From contig OZ241915.1 in assembly GCA_965203795.1 (NCBI GenBank), positions 1,922,001 through 1,986,000 of the forward strand: a stretch of 64,000 nt of DNA, written 5' to 3'. Below the pieces are notes generated by a model that worked only from the letters and a program-made list of their open reading frames with translations, had not been told where the DNA came from and made no database searches. Below are positions 17,234 through 26,076 of this stretch, piece after piece; the stretch's first letter is position 1, and each line of letters begins with the position of its first letter. The stretch comes from CBDBBY01 sp965203795 (GTDB lineage Bacteria > Pseudomonadota > Alphaproteobacteria > Rhodobacterales > Rhodobacteraceae). The position numbers were made by a program, and so were the translations under genes.

Positions 17234-18516
17234 TCGCTCCCTTGTCCCTTGTCCGCTACCGGCGCAAACAATCCTTGCCGTCGCATTTCCCTATCGGCCG
17301 CATCAAGCGCAGGGTCCAAAGGTGACAGTTCTTTTAGTGATTCCCGCAATTCCTTCGCACCAGATGATCTTCCCTTTCCCTGCCTTACCAATTGCTCATA
17401 CGCCGCAAGCCTTTCTCCGAATTCCGTATGTTGCGATCTTCCATCAACATCCATAATTCCCTTCATTACATAGCCCGAATCCGCTCCGAACGTGGCAAAT
17501 TGCGTGATACCCGCGGAAATTTCGCCTCCGTCGCGAGTCAATTTGATTATCTGATGCGGATGTGCCGTTGCCAATATACTCGGGCTATGCGTAGAAACAA
17601 TGAACTGCGCGGCAGGAAACGTATTTGCTAGATTAATTAGTACTCGCTGCTGCCAAGACGGGTGCAAGTGCAGATCGATCTCGTCAATTAGCACAATCGC
17701 TTCGGAAGACAATGGATCATCCTTGTGCGGGTTTCCCTGTGCCATTCTCATGACTAAATCCATCACTAACGCAAGAACGGTGCGATATCCGCCCCCAATT
17801 TGGTCAATGGAAACTTCTTGTGCAATCCGCTTATCAAATCTTTCCGTAATCAGCATTCCGAACGGTTTCAATCCAATTCGTGGGTTGCACATACCTGGAA
17901 GCATTTTGGCAATCGCTCTCCTAGCGGTGCTTAATTCCTTAATCGAGTAATTAGAATCGGATCTGTTCGACTTTTCCCACAACTCCTTGTGCTCCAGTTC
18001 AGAAAACCAGTTGAGAAATTGGTTGAAATTCGATTTTGACGACAAAGAGCCTTGAAGCGCCTCATAGCGTGTCGGCTCGCAGCGAGTGCGCTTTTTCCTG
18101 ATTTGCGCTTCCAATACATTCCTATTCGCATCATAGAATGCCAAAATTGGCAAATCCGAAGCGGATTGGCCGTTTCTGTCGGCATCAATAATTTGATCGA
18201 TATGCGATTTGAGATCCTTTAGCGGCGATGTTCGCCTAGATTGCTGCCTTCGGGACCGCGACCATTGAAGCCCTTCGGTGGTAGTGAGCGACAGTTTTGT
18301 GCCGGCATTTGCGCGAAGATCGGATTTCAAAAACGAAACTCCGTGAATTTCTGGAAGCAGCGTAAGAATGGAACCAAGGCCGGTGGCAATGGCACTCAAT
18401 ATGCTTGTCTTTCCGTGGCCGTTCGCTCCATGAAGAATGTTCAATTTCGGATCAAGCCCAAGCCATAGCTTCTTGATCGCTCTGAAGTTGCTTATTTCGA
18501 TTTCCTTTAGTATCAT
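17230..18516 (-). CDS. ptuA: PtuA-like AAA/SMC-type ATPase (Septu defence)
   Basis: 428 residues. An N-terminal ISNFRAIKKL followed by Walker A GANGHGKTS (residues 30-38, Lys36) is typical of the AAA_15/AAA_23 OLD-like ATPases. After a long helical insert come the signature region IGGGYRTVLALVMDL, Walker B IVLIDEIDLHLHP and the FIVSTHSP switch. ATG 18516 is preceded by AAGGAT; a longer open frame upstream is out-of-frame transposon sequence. It overlaps the HNH gene by 4 nt. No reverse transcriptase or retron RNA is seen nearby, so this looks like a stand-alone Septu pair. It is AT-rich compared with its surroundings, which suggests acquisition. Confidence 0.82.
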   Translation of the reverse strand: MILKEIEISNFRAIKKLWLGLDPKLNILHGANGHGKTSILSAIATGLGSILTLLPEIHGVSFLKSDLRANAGTKLSLTTTEGLQWSRSRRQQSRRTSPLKDLKSHIDQIIDADRNGQSASDLPILAFYDANRNVLEAQIRKKRTRCEPTRYEALQGSLSSKSNFNQFLNWFSELEHKELWEKSNRSDSNYSIKELSTARRAIAKMLPGMCNPRIGLKPFGMLITERFDKRIAQEVSIDQIGGGYRTVLALVMDLVMRMAQGNPHKDDPLSSEAIVLIDEIDLHLHPSWQQRVLINLANTFPAAQFIVSTHSPSILATAHPHQIIKLTRDGGEISAGITQFATFGADSGYVMKGIMDVDGRSQHTEFGERLAAYEQLVRQGKGRSSGAKELRESLKELSPLDPALDAADREMRRQGLFAPVADKGQGSE

Positions 18517-18568
18517 CAGAGACGAATCCTTAGGAGTTGCCGCAGTTCCGCGCGAACTAGCGAAGTCG

Positions 18569-19506
18569 CTAGTGTTCCGTCCCGCAAATACGCTTGGACA
18601 AGCTTTCGAGCTTTCCGACGATTGAATTGGCCGTCGCGACCCAGACGGACGGGGACGCGGTCTCGTTGCAGTCGGCGATGAAGTTTTCGATGGTCCGGAC
18701 GAAGCGGGAAACGCTGTCGAACGATCCCTGCCTGATGGCACGCTGGCTGACGGCGGCGAACCAGCGCTCCGCTTGGTTGAGCCACGCACGGACCTAGGGG
18801 TGCTTGTGGGTGGCGCAGTTGTCGAGAACCAGGTGCAGGTCGAGAGCGGGAGGCGTCTCCCGGCCGATCCACTGCAGGAAGGCGAGGAACTCCTAGCGGC
18901 GGCGCTTGGCGCACTTCCCGCCCGCCTTGCCGGTCGCCGCGTCCAGGGCGGCGAACAGCGTCGTGGTTCCGTGGCGGGCGCAGTCGCGGGTGCAGCCCTC
19001 GACATGGCCCAGCCCCAATGGCAGCGCCGGCTGGGTTCGGTCGGGCACCTGGATCTGGCTCTTCCCGTCGACGCACAGCGCCGTCGCGTTGTTCGGCGGG
19101 TTCAGGCAGAGGCCCGCCGCGCCCCGGACCTTCTCGACGAAGACCGGGTTGCTGACAGCTCGAAGGTCTTGCTTCGGTGCGGCTTGACCCCGAACAGCGT
19201 GAACCACCACTGCACGGTGCTCTTCGAGACGCCTCGGCCTCCGCCATCCGGCGCATGCTCCAAGCGTTGGCGTCGCGGGGCTTCTCCCGGGGGGCGCGGG
19301 TGATCAGCCCGTCCACGCGCTCGTCGCCGTAGGTGCGGGACCGCCCCGAGCGGAGCTCGTCGTGCAGCCCTGCGACCCCGCCCTCCCGGAGCCGGCGCCG
19401 CAACTTGCCGACCATCGCCTCCGAGACCCCAGGTCGACTCCGCCCGCTGCGCCGCCGTCAGCCGGTCGGCGGCCGATGGCCAATCTTGGAATTCCGCTTG
19501 GTCCAT
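18569..19506 (-). pseudogene. IS630-family transposase, frameshifted and interrupted
   Basis: Pieces of an IS630-type transposase can be read in order on the minus strand but in changing frames: SRTYGDERVDGLITRAPREKP, VSKSTVQWWFTLFGVKPHRSKTF, NPVFVEKVRG with LCVDGKSQIQ and RTQPALPLG, GTTTLFAALDAATGK, LHLVLDNCATHKHP and VRTIENFIADCNE, ending GKLESLSKRICGTEH at the TAG 18571-18569. At least three frameshifts and two in-frame TAG codons (about 18893 and 18795) interrupt it. A short palindrome (18556-18573, ACTAGCG/CGCTAGT) lies at its end. The remnant abuts the start of ptuA. Confidence 0.82.
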
Positions 19507-19712
19507 CGCCGTGATTCCCAATGTTTTCTTGAGCCTCGCGCATAGCACGATACCGCCATGCCTACAATTCGTGAAATGAGCCTCCAGGCCAGACACTGTC
19601 GCATTTGGACACACGCTATGCGGACGAGTTCCAAGGCCGGTTTTTCTTACATGACAGAGTGATGGCAGATGCGCATCAGATCCGGGGTTCGCGCATGGAA
19701 CGGGCTATCGAC

Positions 19713-19903
19713 GGGTGCATTCGATTTTCGTGGAAACCGTCTGCAAGCGGACCATCGGGAGCCGGTTCAAACCCTTGGTCGAAAGCGGGTGTCAACGCCC
19801 GCTCGCCGTCAAATGCTGCATCGACGGCAACAGCTGGACCGGCTTCCTTGATTGGAGGACTTGCCACGGCGCTGCCACCTGACCACAAAAATGGGATGCA
19901 CCC
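19713..19903 (+). mobile_element. Internally deleted IS remnant (ISKra4-like), copy 2
   Basis: Terminal repeats GGGTGCATTCGATTTTCGTG (19713-19732) and CACAAAAATGGGATGCACCC (19884-19903) match those of the element at 15947-16369. Between them lies a frameshifted shorter piece of the same transposase C-terminus (CKRTIGSRFK..., then AVKCCIDGNSW and FLDWRTC). It has the same orientation as copy 1. Confidence 0.7.
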
Positions 19904-20092
19904 GACCGCCAAATCGTCGTCCGGCGATCTTGTCCGGTGGCCAATTCGGCGTCCGACCGCCTCTTGCCAGTCTCCGGCAGTTCCGCAGGCGCACGGGCTA
20001 GCGCGCCGGCGTCACCGGATACTTTCGCTCTTCACCGCCCCCCGGGCTTGGCTACTGCATTGCGCGGCGTGCGTGTGGATGGCGGAATTCCC

Positions 20093-21730
20093 TCAGCCCG
20101 TGTTCAAGTGAGCCCGCCTGGGAAGTATTTTCGGATCCTTGCCCTTCGCATCGTCCTCATTCCAGTAGCCGATCAAGACGCCGATTTGTTCTTCCAGACC
20201 GGTCATTTTGATATTGTGCTTTTCGGACCAAGTTACCCGCTGGCGGTATTGAAGCGACCACTCGGCAAGCCTGTTGAACATTGCTTGACGGAGTTCGGCA
20301 TAATCGGGATGGCGGCCCAGATCGGTCAGTTCCTCGGGATCATTGACCAAGTCGAACAGCACAGGCGGATACCCCGGAGCATGCACGTATTTCCATTCCG
20401 CCGTCGCGATCATGTATGAACGGCAGTCGCGCGGCGTTCTCCCGGTCTCAGGGCGGAAGACTTGGCAGGAATAATCGTATTCGCTGACGGCGTACTCCCG
20501 CCAGCCCGTTTTTTCGCCCCGGATTCTTGACATAAGCGAGCGCCCTTCCAGAACATGATCGGCGATTTCGCCGCCATGGTAATCGACGAAGGTCGGTATC
20601 AGGTCGATTGACTCAACCAGGCAGTCGTCGACAGTTCCCCTTGTTCCGCCCGCCGAGCTGTCTGGATCCGCAACGATGAGGGGAACCTTCACGGACGGGT
20701 CATGGAAATAGTCCTTGTCTCCCATCCAGTGGTCGCCCAGATAATCTCCATGGTCGGACGTGAACACGATCATCGTGCTGTCGAGCAATCCGCGCTCGCG
20801 CATGAATTCGAACAGGATACCGAGTTGGTCGTCGATCTGGGTGACGAGCCCCATATAGGCCGGGATGATCGTTTCCCTGGCAGCTTCCTTGCTGAACGTC
20901 TTCCCCGAAACCCTGTCCATGAAATGCTTCATGAGCGGATTGGGGTCCGCCAGCTCAGCCTCGGACCTGACTGCGGGGACCACGTCCTTGGCGGAGTACA
21001 TGCTGTTGTAGGGGGCCGGCGCGACATAGGGCCAGTGCGGCTTGATGTAGGACAAATGAAGCAGCCATGGCGTTTCGCCATCGTCCTTGTCCAGAAACTC
21101 CATCGCGCGCCGCGTCATGTACGGCGTCTCGGAGTCTTCCTCCGAGACCCGAGCAGGCCGGTTCACGCAGTCGTTGAAATACCCGGACCGGACCCCGTTC
21201 GGGGTGTCGACCGAGTTTGCCGACCAATGCCAGGGATTGCGGTCTTCGGCGTGTCCTTTCGACTTCAGGTAGTTGTTGTAGGGCAGATCATCGCGAACCA
21301 TCGCGTCGGGATGGATGCCGTCGTCGCGCTCATAAGCTTCGAATCCGCCTTGCGCGTGATGCGCGCCCATCCTGCTCAAGGGATCGATTCCGAGCCTCTC
21401 CATGCCGTCCTTGTCCGCGATCACGTGCGATTTGCCGACCAGAACGCTGCGCACGCCAAGCGGGCCCAAGTGATCGCCGATGTTTTTCTCGCCGATTCGA
21501 AGCGGCGCGAAATTGGAAGACGCCCCGTGCGAGGACACGTAACGGCCAGTATAGACGCACGCGCGCGACGGGCCGCAAATCGGGGATTGGCAGTACGTGT
21601 TCGAAAAGGTGACGCCCCGGGCGGCGAGCGTATCGATGTTTGGGGTCCTGATCGTCGGATGCCCGGTGCAGCTCAAGTAATCGAACCTAAGCTGGTCGCA
21701 CATAATGAAGAGTATGTTCTTGCGGGCCAT
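20093..21730 (-). CDS. Type I sulfatase (alkaline-phosphatase superfamily)
   Basis: 545 residues. The N-terminus NILFIMCDQLRFDYLS gives the metal-binding Asp. The catalytic formylglycine precursor is Cys52 in SPICGPSRA (C-x-P-x-R), so a formylglycine-generating enzyme is needed for activity. The metal site continues in FTSDHGDYLGDHWMGDKDY. A GGAGGATGCGCGCGT ribosome site fixes the start at 21730. There is no signal peptide, so the enzyme is cytoplasmic as it stands. It could be a choline-sulfatase-like or phosphonate monoester hydrolase-like enzyme; the substrate is unknown. A related sulfatase lies at 30451-32034. Confidence 0.9.
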   Translation of the reverse strand: MARKNILFIMCDQLRFDYLSCTGHPTIRTPNIDTLAARGVTFSNTYCQSPICGPSRACVYTGRYVSSHGASSNFAPLRIGEKNIGDHLGPLGVRSVLVGKSHVIADKDGMERLGIDPLSRMGAHHAQGGFEAYERDDGIHPDAMVRDDLPYNNYLKSKGHAEDRNPWHWSANSVDTPNGVRSGYFNDCVNRPARVSEEDSETPYMTRRAMEFLDKDDGETPWLLHLSYIKPHWPYVAPAPYNSMYSAKDVVPAVRSEAELADPNPLMKHFMDRVSGKTFSKEAARETIIPAYMGLVTQIDDQLGILFEFMRERGLLDSTMIVFTSDHGDYLGDHWMGDKDYFHDPSVKVPLIVADPDSSAGGTRGTVDDCLVESIDLIPTFVDYHGGEIADHVLEGRSLMSRIRGEKTGWREYAVSEYDYSCQVFRPETGRTPRDCRSYMIATAEWKYVHAPGYPPVLFDLVNDPEELTDLGRHPDYAELRQAMFNRLAEWSLQYRQRVTWSEKHNIKMTGLEEQIGVLIGYWNEDDAKGKDPKILPRRAHLNTG

Positions 21731-21860
21731 ACGCGCGCATCCTCCAGCGTCGCTTGCTTTTTGATTGGCAAGTTCGGTGCGCCAATTGTCCGGCACCGGG
21801 TTGCTGGTTCTATCTGGGCCGCAGGTTGCGTGCACGCATTTTCTTTGTCGTTCGCCAAGC

Positions 21861-22813
21861 TCCGCGGGAATGGAAACGCGAAACCCGGACTGGAACCGGT
21901 TCCCCGCGTCCCGGCGGCGATCGGGTCCCGCGTCGACGCCGCTTTCATCGAACTGCCGGACCCTTGGTTTCAGGCCGGAGCCCGCGCAAGCGCTGCGGAC
22001 GGCATTTCGGGCGCGATGCATATTGTCGATGCCGGATCCGCGGCACGTCGACCGGTTCGGCCGACGAGGATGTCAGCGGGCCATCAAGTGCCCGGAGAGG
22101 TGCGGGATTCATCGCCCGCATCAGAACGGCCGCCGATCGGCACGAGGCAGGGTCGGCAATCAAAGTCAGCCCGTGCCGGATGGCAACGGACCAAGGCGAG
22201 TGCGGCGTGAATCCTAGCGCACAGAAAATCCGGCTGCCAAGGCGGGAGCAAGGCTGAACGCGACCGGGATTTCCTTGCCTGGGGCTGCGCGACCGGACAG
22301 CAGGCGTCAGATTCATGGCCGGGTTGCCGTCCATCCTCCGCGGGAATGGAAACGCGAAACCCGGACTGGAACCGGTTCCCCGCATCCCGGCGGCGATCGG
22401 GTCCCGCGTCGACGCCGCTTTCATCGAACTGCCGGATCCTTGGTTTCAGGCCGGAAGCCGGCGCAAGCGCTGCGGACGGCATTTCGGGCGCGATGCATAT
22501 TGTCGATGCCGGATCCGCGGCACGTCGACCGGTTCGGCCGACGAGGATGTCAGCGGGCCATCAAGTGCCCGGAGAGGTGCGGGATTCATCGCCCGCATCA
22601 GGACGGCCGCCGATCAGCGCGAAGCAGGGTCGGCAATCAAAATCAGCCCGTGCCGGATGGCAGCGGACCAAGGCGAATGCGGCGTGAATCCTGGCGCGCG
22701 GAAAATCCGGCTGCCAAAGCGGGAGCAAGGCTGAACGCGACCGGGATTTCCTTGCCTGGGGCTGCACGACCGGACAGCAGGCGTCAGATTCATGGCCGGG
22801 TCGCCGTCCATCC
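21861..22813. repeat. Tandem duplication, two copies of a 476/477-bp unit
   Basis: Copy 1 (21861-22336) and copy 2 (22337-22813) are about 96% identical by eye; copy 2 has one extra base near 22458. TCCGCGGG occurs at the start of each unit and again right after copy 2 (22814-22821), the pattern left by unequal exchange between short repeats. I see no convincing gene inside: frames are open on both strands but arginine-rich and unlike known proteins. The repeat lies between the sulfatase promoter and the Rpn-family nuclease gene. Confidence 0.88.
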
Positions 22814-22925
22814 TCCGCGGGCAGTTGCCGGTCTGCCACGCCTGCCCGCCGGGCCGGATTCGCTGTTCGCATCGGGGATTCATCAAGGCCATTGGCCCTG
22901 GCTCCGCGGATGGCAGGGGAGCAGG

Positions 22926-23951
22926 ATGCCCAAGAGTGAATCGGCGCCGACGCGCCACGACGCCCGCTTCAAGGAGCTCTTCAACCGGAGCCGGATCGTC
23001 GAGGAGTTCCTGCGGGCGGTCGCCCCGGAGGAATTCGTCGCCTCGGTCGATTTCGGCACGGCGAGCCAGACCGGCGGGGATTTCGTGGACGGCGGCCTGC
23101 GGTCCCGGCGCGCGGACAGGGTCTGGCGCGTGAGGACCAAGGACGGCGAAGAATGGATGCATCTGTATATCATCATCGAGTTCCAATCCCGGCCGGATCC
23201 GATGATGGCCAAGCGGGTTCTGGAATGCGTCCTCGCGCTGCGGGAGCAGGCGGAGCGCGAGAGCCGCGGGCGCGCGAGGACCCTTCCTCCGGTCCTTCCG
23301 GCGGTGATCCACTGCGGCGAGGAGGCTTGGACGGCCCCGCTGGACTATCCGGATCTTGTGGAAGGCGGCAGCAAGTGGCTGCGGGAATGCCAGACCCGGC
23401 AGCGCCATGCTCTGATTGATCTGGCGCGGGAGCGCCCCGGCCGGCATCCCGGCGGCAACGCCTTCCGGGCTCTGACCGCATTGTTCCAGCGGGATTTCGA
23501 ATCCGCGGAGCTCAAGCGCGAGGTTGACGCTCTCGCGCGCGCCCTTAGGGCCCCGGAGCTGGAGGGCTTCCGAAGGGCCGTCGCCGACTTCGCGGTGGGG
23601 TCTCTGGATCAGTCGCGGCAATTGCCGCGGGATAGCTTGGACGCATTGAAGGGATTGGGACCGATGCCGGAACTCGAGGATGTGGGATCCATCATAGGGA
23701 GGAACGTCGACCGGGCCTTCGTGAAGACCCGTCGCGACGCTCTAAGTGAAGGGGAGCGCGAAGGTATGCGGAAGTCATTGCGTCGGCAGGTATTGAAGAA
23801 GTTCGGCGCTGCCGGCCAAGGCGAGCTGCCCGCCCTGGTCGCGGGGCTTCGGGATGTCGGCCAGCTGGAGAATGCGCTCGACTACGTGCTGGAATGCGGC
23901 GACCCTGGTCAATTCGCGCGCTTTCTGCGGCGGATTTCGAACGGAAGCTGA
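22926..23951 (+). CDS. Rpn-family recombination-promoting nuclease (PF04754-like)
   Basis: 341 residues. The N-terminal domain has the Rpn/YhgA layout: HDARFKELF, a REFL-like VEEFLRAVAPEEF segment, then RRADRVWRV and YIIIEFQSRPDPMM, giving the PD-(D/E)XK core Asp and Glu-x-Gln residues. The C-terminal part is helical, as in relatives formerly called Transposase_31. AGGGGAGCAGG just before ATG 22926 fixes the start; the much longer upstream frame comes from the duplication. Rpn proteins in Escherichia coli are DNA endonucleases that raise RecA-independent recombination. Its position beside a fresh tandem duplication is notable. Confidence 0.82.
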   Translation: MPKSESAPTRHDARFKELFNRSRIVEEFLRAVAPEEFVASVDFGTASQTGGDFVDGGLRSRRADRVWRVRTKDGEEWMHLYIIIEFQSRPDPMMAKRVLECVLALREQAERESRGRARTLPPVLPAVIHCGEEAWTAPLDYPDLVEGGSKWLRECQTRQRHALIDLARERPGRHPGGNAFRALTALFQRDFESAELKREVDALARALRAPELEGFRRAVADFAVGSLDQSRQLPRDSLDALKGLGPMPELEDVGSIIGRNVDRAFVKTRRDALSEGEREGMRKSLRRQVLKKFGAAGQGELPALVAGLRDVGQLENALDYVLECGDPGQFARFLRRISNGS

Positions 23952-24186
23952 CGCTGCGCTTGAAATGCCGGGCGAAGCCCTCGCCCGGCATTCCCTCCTC
24001 GGAGCGGCCCTGTGCGATGGTTCGGCGCATGCGTGCCAGCGAGTGCTGGCTTGCGGATGACCGCGGCCCGAGGGAGGTCGGCCTTGATCAGGCTCCTCTC
24101 ATACGGAGCGAAAACGGAACCGGCGACATAAGGAGCCGGAAGTCTCCAAACGCGGGAATCGTGAAGCGGCGAACCCTGACATCGCA

Positions 24187-24215
24187 TTGCAATTCGTCTC
24201 GCGCCTGAATATATC
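24187..24215 (+). promoter_or_regulatory. Sigma70-type promoter of the SRP RNA gene
   Basis: TTGCAA (24187-24192), a 17-nt spacer and TATATC (24210-24215) sit 7 nt before the first paired base of the SRP RNA. The -35 box and spacing are also kept ahead of the degraded second copy at 34375-34462, where the -10 box has become TAGCCA. Confidence 0.75.
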
Positions 24216-24221
24216 CGCGTT

Positions 24222-24313
24222 CGAGGTTGGCGCGGGCGAACGGCTCGCCAACCCGGTCAGGTCCGAAAGGAAGCAGCCGTAACGATGCCCGTTCGGGCCG
24301 TCCGCCAACCTCG
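24222..24313 (+). ncRNA. ffs: Signal recognition particle RNA, small (4.5S) type
   Basis: The diagnostic apical hairpin of bacterial SRP RNA is present: GGTCAGGTCC, a GAAA tetraloop, then GGAAGCAGCC (about 24253-24280). An 11-bp terminal helix closes the RNA (CGAGGTTGGCG 24222-24232 against CGCCAACCTCG 24303-24313), and an inner CGAACGGC/GCC(C)GTTCG helix supports a single long hairpin of about 92 nt. This RNA binds Ffh and is essential for membrane-protein targeting. It lies between the Rpn nuclease and dhaL with its own promoter. The exact ends are inferred from the helix. Confidence 0.93.
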
Positions 24314-24794
24314 CTCTCCGATTCGCCTGCAATGCGGGGTCGGGCGCCTTGAAGGCTTGCCGAACCGTTAGGACGGCAGGATCGCGCGGGCCCAAATTCC
24401 AATGGCTCGAATTTGCGGATTCGTGAAGCGTCTTGAATTGCGTCACTCCCAATCAACCGCCGTTCCCCGTCAAGCCGACGACAATCCTCGGAAACGCAAG
24501 CGGAATCGGAACCCGCGCGGCGGGCTGCACCCCGCCAGCCTGCTGGACAAACGGTTGACGGATTTCAGTTGGCGGCTTATGCGGCTCCCCGGCGTCGGCG
24601 GCGCGGAAGCCGTTCGCCTGCGACGCGCGCTTCCAAGGCAGGGCCGCAATGAGATCGACATCCGAAGCCATTGCGCCTTTGGAGCTCCCGCTGCGCTCGG
24701 CAGAGGGCACCGCCGCGCGCAAATTCGCTTCGGTAGCGCGCGGCAGGCCAGCGGGCTCGCCGCAGCCCCGGGTTTCCATGCGGGAACGGGTCCG
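24314..24794. other. Gene-free stretch between SRP RNA and dhaL
   Basis: About 480 bp with no recognisable gene. A frame running into dhaL is open, but its upstream part is arginine-rich and unlike DhaK. No dhaK remnant was found here. Confidence 0.4.
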
Positions 24795-25397
24795 ATGAAC
24801 AGCGAGCTGATTGCCCGAATGATCGACAGCATAGTCGACACGATCAATCTACAAGCAGACGAGCTGACGTTTCTCGACCAAGCGATCGGCGACGGCGACC
24901 ATGGCACCAACCTGAAGCGCGGCGCGGAGTCCCTTCTGAAGAATCGGGACGAGATCGCGGGGCTGGACTTCGGCCCCGCCTTGAAGAAGGCAGGAACGAC
25001 AATCGTAATGACCGTCGGAGGCGCGTCCGGGCCGCTTTACGGATCAGCTTTGCTGGCGATGGCCCGGGAGGCCGGAGAGATGCCTTCGGATTCGGCAGGA
25101 ATCGGCAAGCTGACGCAGGTCGGGGTCAACGCGGTCAAGGCGAGGGGGCGGTCGGATGTCGGCGCGAAGACGATGCTGGACGTGCTGGTTCCCGTCCACG
25201 AGGCCGTAACGGGCGGCGCATCGCTGAGCGACGTCCGCATGGTCGCCGAGAAGTCGGTCGAGGCGACACGGACGATGCAGGCTACGAAAGGCAGAGCGTC
25301 CTTTCTCGGCATTCGCTCGATCGGGCATGTGGATCCGGGCGCGCGCTCAGCGGCGTACATCGTGGAGGCCATCTGCAACGTATTGGAGCAGCGATGA
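24795..25397 (+). CDS. dhaL: Dihydroxyacetone kinase ADP-binding subunit DhaL-like
   Basis: 200 residues, the usual DhaL length. The nucleotide/Mg-binding block FLDQAIGDGDHGTNLKRG (about 28-45) is nearly canonical, followed by the GGASGPLYGSALLAMA loop and the RSDVGAKTMLDVL segment. DhaL holds a tightly bound ADP that is rephosphorylated by DhaM and passes phosphate to a triose bound on DhaK. The stop overlaps the dhaM start (ATGA, 25394-25397). DhaK is absent from the window, so the phosphate acceptor is not obvious. The start ATG follows an open upstream frame, but the family begins here. Confidence 0.92.
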   Translation: MNSELIARMIDSIVDTINLQADELTFLDQAIGDGDHGTNLKRGAESLLKNRDEIAGLDFGPALKKAGTTIVMTVGGASGPLYGSALLAMAREAGEMPSDSAGIGKLTQVGVNAVKARGRSDVGAKTMLDVLVPVHEAVTGGASLSDVRMVAEKSVEATRTMQATKGRASFLGIRSIGHVDPGARSAAYIVEAICNVLEQR

Positions 25398-25780
25398 ACG
25401 AGAATGTTTCCATTGTGATCGTTTCCCATTCGGCCCACGTCGCTAGCGGAACGGCCGAAATGGTGAAGGAAATGGTGGGCGACGATGTTGAGGTCGCCCA
25501 TTGCGGCGGCGATCCGGGCGGCGGGCTGGGAACCAGCGTTTCCGCCATCATGGACGCGATCGAAAGCGTCTGGTCGGACAAGGGAATAGCGATCCTGGTC
25601 GATCTGGGCGGAGCTGAAACGAACAGCGAAATGGCGATTGAAATGCTTGGTCCAGAAAAATCGGACAAGATTGTGATTTGCAGCGCGCCGATCGTCGAAG
25701 GCGCGGTCATGGCCGCAACCGTTGCCGCGGGCGGAGCCTTATTGGACGACGTCCGCGGAACAGCTGAGGATTTCCGCTGA
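25394..25780 (+). CDS. dhaM: DhaM-like PTS EIIA (mannose-type) phosphocarrier
   Basis: 128 residues. SIVIVSHSAHVASG carries the phosphorylated His (second His region of the EIIA-Man fold), and GGDPGGGLGTS, LVDLGGAETNSEMA and EGAVMAATVAAGG complete the DhaM signature. It takes phosphate from HPr and rephosphorylates ADP on DhaL. It is translationally coupled to dhaL upstream and to the HPr gene downstream (TGATG). In many bacteria DhaM is fused to HPr and enzyme I domains; here the three are separate, adjacent genes. Confidence 0.92.
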   Translation: MNENVSIVIVSHSAHVASGTAEMVKEMVGDDVEVAHCGGDPGGGLGTSVSAIMDAIESVWSDKGIAILVDLGGAETNSEMAIEMLGPEKSDKIVICSAPIVEGAVMAATVAAGGALLDDVRGTAEDFR

Positions 25781-26076
25781 TGGAAGAAAACATGAGCGAA
25801 GACGGCTGGGTCGGCGAAGAAGCGGTCATCACCGACAAGCTCGGCCTGCACGCCCGAACGGCCATCAAGCTGACCAAGCTTGCAATGAAGTTCGATAGCA
25901 ACATCCAGATCCGCTCGGAGCAGCGGCCGGATTGGGTCAACGCCAAATCGCCGAACCTGGTGATCAAATTGCGGCCTCCGCAGAATTCGCCGCTCTACAT
26001 CAGGGCGTCGGGCGACGACGCGCACGACGCGGTCGAAGCGCTTGTGGGATTGGTGGCGAGGAACTTCCGTGAGTAG
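25780..26076 (+). CDS. HPr phosphocarrier protein
   Basis: 98 residues. KLGLHARTAIKL contains the phospho-accepting His24, and NAKSPNLVIKL is the Ser-46-type regulatory region. The N-terminus has about nine extra residues compared with usual HPr, and an internal ATG at codon 5 is an alternative start. The gene overlaps enzyme I (GTG 26069) by 8 nt. As it is encoded between dhaM and an enzyme I gene, it is probably dedicated to the DhaM/DhaL relay. Confidence 0.92.
   Translation: MEENMSEDGWVGEEAVITDKLGLHARTAIKLTKLAMKFDSNIQIRSEQRPDWVNAKSPNLVIKLRPPQNSPLYIRASGDDAHDAVEALVGLVARNFRE

Noticed and set aside
16472..18516. Retron-type defence system using the PtuAB-like pair as effector
   Set aside because: No reverse transcriptase gene and no structured msr/msd-like RNA lie within the island; both sides run straight into IS remnants.
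22275..22925. N-terminal extension of the Rpn protein through the tandem duplication
   Set aside because: The extension is arginine/proline-rich repeat DNA, and a strong ribosome site lies right before ATG 22926.
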